A DNA stretch of 64,000 bases from an uncultured Flavobacteriales bacterium (GTDB lineage: Bacteria > Bacteroidota > Bacteroidia > Flavobacteriales_G > Salibacteraceae), in contig CAJQLE010000003.1 of assembly GCA_905479105.1 (NCBI GenBank), positions 186,001 through 250,000 on the forward strand, read 5' to 3'. A program made the translations under genes and the position numbers. The notes beneath the pieces were generated by a model. That model ran no database searches, was not told the DNA's origin, and saw only the letters and a program-made list of their open reading frames with translations. This document shows positions 61,905 to 64,000 of this stretch, piece by piece (the first letter of the stretch is position 1; the number at the start of each line of letters is the position of its first letter).

Positions 61905-63206
61905 ATGGCATTAGTAGCAATCATAGGAAGACCAAATGTGGGCAAATCCACACTCTTCAATAGACTTATAGGAAGACGTCAAGCAATTGTTGACGAATAT
62001 TCAGGCGTTACGCGCGATAGGCATTACGGAAAATCAGATTGGGGAGGGCGTGAGTTCTCTTTGATTGATACCGGAGGTTTCGTTAAAGAAACAGATGATG
62101 TGTTTGAAAAGGAAATCGCCAAGCAAGTCAAGATCGCTATGGAAGAGGCGACTTTAATCTTGTTTGTTTGCGATTCAAAACACGGAGTCAATGATCTCGA
62201 TAGAGATGTGGCTAGATTGCTTCGTCAAAGCAATAAGCCAGTAATGATGGTCGCTAATAAGGTTGATAATCCGATAAATCATGCCGATAGTTTCGAATTT
62301 TATGAGTTAGGGTTTGACAAGATCTATCCAGTTTCTGCCGTTAATGGTGCAGGAACAGGCGACCTCTTAGATGACTTGATAGGATTGCTCCCTGAGGAGG
62401 AACCTGAAGATGAAAATGAACTACCAAGAATTTCAGTTGTCGGTCGTCCAAACGCGGGTAAGTCAAGTTTCGTAAATGCCCTTTTGGGTATCGATCGAAA
62501 TATTGTTACAGATATTGCAGGTACCACACGAGATACTATTGATACACACTATAATGCTTTTGGATTTGAGTTCACCCTGGTCGATACGGCAGGTATTCGT
62601 AAGAAAGCCAAAGTGCATGAAGATTTGGAGTTTTACTCAGTTATGCGCGCCATTAAGGCCATTGAGAGTTCGGATGTCTGCATATTAATGATCGATGCAA
62701 AAGAGGGTGTAGGTCAACAAGACTTGAATATTTTTGGATTGATCGATAAGAACCGAAAAGGGGTTGTGATATTGGTGAATAAGTGGGATTTGGTTGAAAA
62801 AGAAACCAATACTTCTAAAACTTTTGAAGATGAACTCCGAAAGAAATTGGCTCCTTTTGAAGACATTCCAATCATCTTTACTTCTGTGCTTCAAAAGCAA
62901 CGAATCCACAAAGCATTGCAAGAAGCCCTTGACGTATATAAGAGAAGAACACAGCGTATAAAGACCAATGCATTGAACGAGGTAATGCTGCCAATCATTG
63001 AGCAAACACCTCCTCCCGCAACAAAAGGAAAGTATATCAAGATCAAGTATGTGCAGCAACTGCCTACACATGCTCCTACGTTTGCTTTTTACTGCAATTT
63101 GCCTCAATACATTAAAGAACCATACAGGCGCTTCGTTGAGAATCAAATGCGAAAGCACTTTAACTTTAGCGGTGTTCCAATTCAGATTTTCTTTAGACAG
63201 AAATAG
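61905..63206 (+). CDS. der: Ribosome biogenesis GTPase Der (EngA)
   Basis: A protein of 433 residues with two tandem G domains. First: [28 protein letters not shown]. Second: [32 protein letters not shown]. The C-terminal KH-like domain ends [19 protein letters not shown]. It functions in 50S assembly. Era and der are often near neighbours in Bacteroidota; here two surface-protein genes lie between them. Confidence 0.96.
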   Translation: MALVAIIGRPNVGKSTLFNRLIGRRQAIVDEYSGVTRDRHYGKSDWGGREFSLIDTGGFVKETDDVFEKEIAKQVKIAMEEATLILFVCDSKHGVNDLDRDVARLLRQSNKPVMMVANKVDNPINHADSFEFYELGFDKIYPVSAVNGAGTGDLLDDLIGLLPEEEPEDENELPRISVVGRPNAGKSSFVNALLGIDRNIVTDIAGTTRDTIDTHYNAFGFEFTLVDTAGIRKKAKVHEDLEFYSVMRAIKAIESSDVCILMIDAKEGVGQQDLNIFGLIDKNRKGVVILVNKWDLVEKETNTSKTFEDELRKKLAPFEDIPIIFTSVLQKQRIHKALQEALDVYKRRTQRIKTNALNEVMLPIIEQTPPPATKGKYIKIKYVQQLPTHAPTFAFYCNLPQYIKEPYRRFVENQMRKHFNFSGVPIQIFFRQK

Positions 63207-63232
63207 GATTATAAGGATTGCTAACATTCATG

Positions 63233-63265
63233 TTGTGAAGGCAAAGCTTGTCTGCATTACTTTTG
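63233..63265 (+). promoter_or_regulatory. Promoter of the HYC_CC_PP gene
   Basis: TTG (63233-63235), 22 nt, TACTTTTG (63258-63265). The GTG start is 5 nt later (63270), so a leaderless or near-leaderless mRNA is likely. Confidence 0.6.
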
Positions 63266-63269
63266 TCTT

Positions 63270-63656
63270 GTGAAATTATCAGGGGTCATTCTAGCATTGT
63301 TTTACTTCATCAGCTCCATAGGCTATGGATTGGAAGTGCACTATTGCTTAGGAGAAATTTCTGATGTGAATTACGCCTTGTTTGATACGCATTGTGCTTG
63401 TGACGACTTGGTGAAAAAGCCAATCAAAGGATGCTGTGAAGAAAAATCGTTCTTCGTTCAGCTAGAAGAAGAGCATAGCACCCCAGCATTGATTGATGTG
63501 TCCAACACGGTTCTTCCACTAATTGCTTTATTCGACTGGGGTCCATTCAATATTGAACAAGATGTCAGCGTAAAAACATATACATTCTTAGATCGCGGAC
63601 CACCCAAGTCTGTAGATCGGGTAATCGAATATCACTCGCTAATAATTTACGGTTGA
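63270..63656 (+). CDS. HYC_CC_PP family small exported protein
   Basis: A protein of 128 residues with a GTG start and a hydrophobic N-terminus (VILALFYFISSIGYGLEVHYC). It has the family pattern: HYC near residue 25, a CxC/CC pair (HCACDDL; GCCEEKSF), and PP near the C-terminus (DRGPPKS). Such proteins typically lie next to heavy-metal or TonB-linked transport genes, and here a heavy-metal-associated domain gene follows. The paired cysteines suggest metal or redox binding; function unproven. Confidence 0.75.
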   Translation: MKLSGVILALFYFISSIGYGLEVHYCLGEISDVNYALFDTHCACDDLVKKPIKGCCEEKSFFVQLEEEHSTPALIDVSNTVLPLIALFDWGPFNIEQDVSVKTYTFLDRGPPKSVDRVIEYHSLIIYG

Positions 63657-63714
63657 GCGGTTTAACTTTCTTCAAAGGATTAAGCTTAAACACGTTTTAC
63701 ATAAATTATTAGTC

Positions 63715-64000
63715 ATGAAAAATTTAAAATATTTCCCCATTTTCTTTCTGTCATTATTCTCTCTTTCAGCAATTGCACAATCAACGGTGAAAGAAGATAC
63801 GCTCATCGTTAAAGGTATTTGCGGTATGTGCAAAGAGCGCATCGAAGAGGCCGCCTTTGGAAAGGGCGTAAAATTCGTGAGTTGGAATAAAGTGACAGAT
63901 GAATTGTCTGTTGCCTACAGATCCGACAAAACTTCTATTACAGAAATAGAAGATCGTATTCTGAATGCTGGACACAGCACTGCTGATCAAAAAGCACCAG
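63715..64000 (+). CDS. Exported heavy-metal-associated (HMA) domain protein, cut by the right edge
   Basis: 95 residues are visible. Signal peptide MKNLKYFPIFFLSLFSLSA, then an HMA fold with the metal-binding Cys pair (KGICGMCKERIEEAAFGKG) and the strand KFVSWNKVTDELSVAY, IEDRILNAGHSTADQKAP. It resembles the HMA domains of copper chaperones and P-type ATPases. It probably binds Cu or another soft metal outside the cytoplasm; the rest of the protein lies beyond the window. The preceding HYC_CC_PP gene supports a metal-handling module. Confidence 0.85.
   Translation, partial: MKNLKYFPIFFLSLFSLSAIAQSTVKEDTLIVKGICGMCKERIEEAAFGKGVKFVSWNKVTDELSVAYRSDKTSITEIEDRILNAGHSTADQKAP

Noticed and set aside
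62685-63227. Minus-strand open frame of 180 codons inside der
   Set aside because: Shadow of the der reading frame; Der motifs are complete on the plus strand.

Overview
The window is a chromosomal segment of a Bacteroidota bacterium, most likely a marine or freshwater Flavobacteriales (Cryomorphaceae/Crocinitomicaceae-like). The evidence is the many exported proteins with type IX secretion (T9SS) C-terminal sorting domains (type A and type B), a giant SprB-repeat adhesin followed by a PorP/SprF gene, AT-rich translation starts with weak Shine-Dalgarno sites, Bacteroidota promoter motifs (TTG-N21-24-TAnnTTTG), and family-specific gene orders such as pdxA-DUF177-rpmF-plsX-fabH-accB-accC.

Layout. 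1-4.7 kb: surface and secreted proteins (VCBS-repeat protein cut by the left edge, outer-membrane barrel, choice-of-anchor I protein). 4.8-11.2 kb, minus strand: a compact run with a GT-C-like membrane protein, hemH, pabB, tilS and a small membrane protein. 11.4-17.4 kb, plus strand: thioredoxin-like protein, purD, two DUF-type membrane proteins, purQ and dxs. 17.5-23.2 kb, minus strand: the pdxA/DUF177/rpmF/plsX/fabH/accB/accC lipid-ribosome-vitamin B6 cluster. 23.3-28.6 kb, plus strand: a type-B T9SS protein, riboflavin synthase and LepA. 28.7-41.9 kb: a 12.2-kb gene for a SprB-like adhesin of about 4070 residues with about 42 repeats, one C-type lectin-like domain and two copies of a nidogen-like domain, followed by sprF. 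41.9-44.1 kb: MBL-rhodanese protein, polysaccharide deacetylase and tRNA-Gln.

44.4-50.1 kb is the most interesting part: an AT-rich island of four single-gene cassettes (Fic AMP-transferase, a T9SS protein, two LpqC/feruloyl-esterase-like hydrolases). All point the same way, and each ends 4-13 nt upstream of an attC-like imperfect palindrome. The array abuts the 3' end of a tyrosine recombinase gene. The terminal 7-bp boxes of neighbouring sites match across each cassette in the way expected for integron cassettes inserted as circles. I interpret it as an integron-like system whose recombinase is not a textbook IntI.

50.2-58.0 kb: a T9SS protein, then a phenylacetate degradation set (paaC, paaD, paaG, paaH, paaI, paaJ) that lacks paaA/paaB next to it. 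It is interrupted by an inverted dacB (PBP4) gene and by a four-helix-bundle gene preceded by an octamer tandem repeat. 58.0-64.0 kb: the GTPases era and der, separated by two minus-strand surface-protein genes (one apparently 5'-truncated), then an HYC_CC_PP-type small protein and a heavy-metal-associated domain protein cut by the right edge.

All family calls come from motifs read by eye in the translated sequence. No database search was run.
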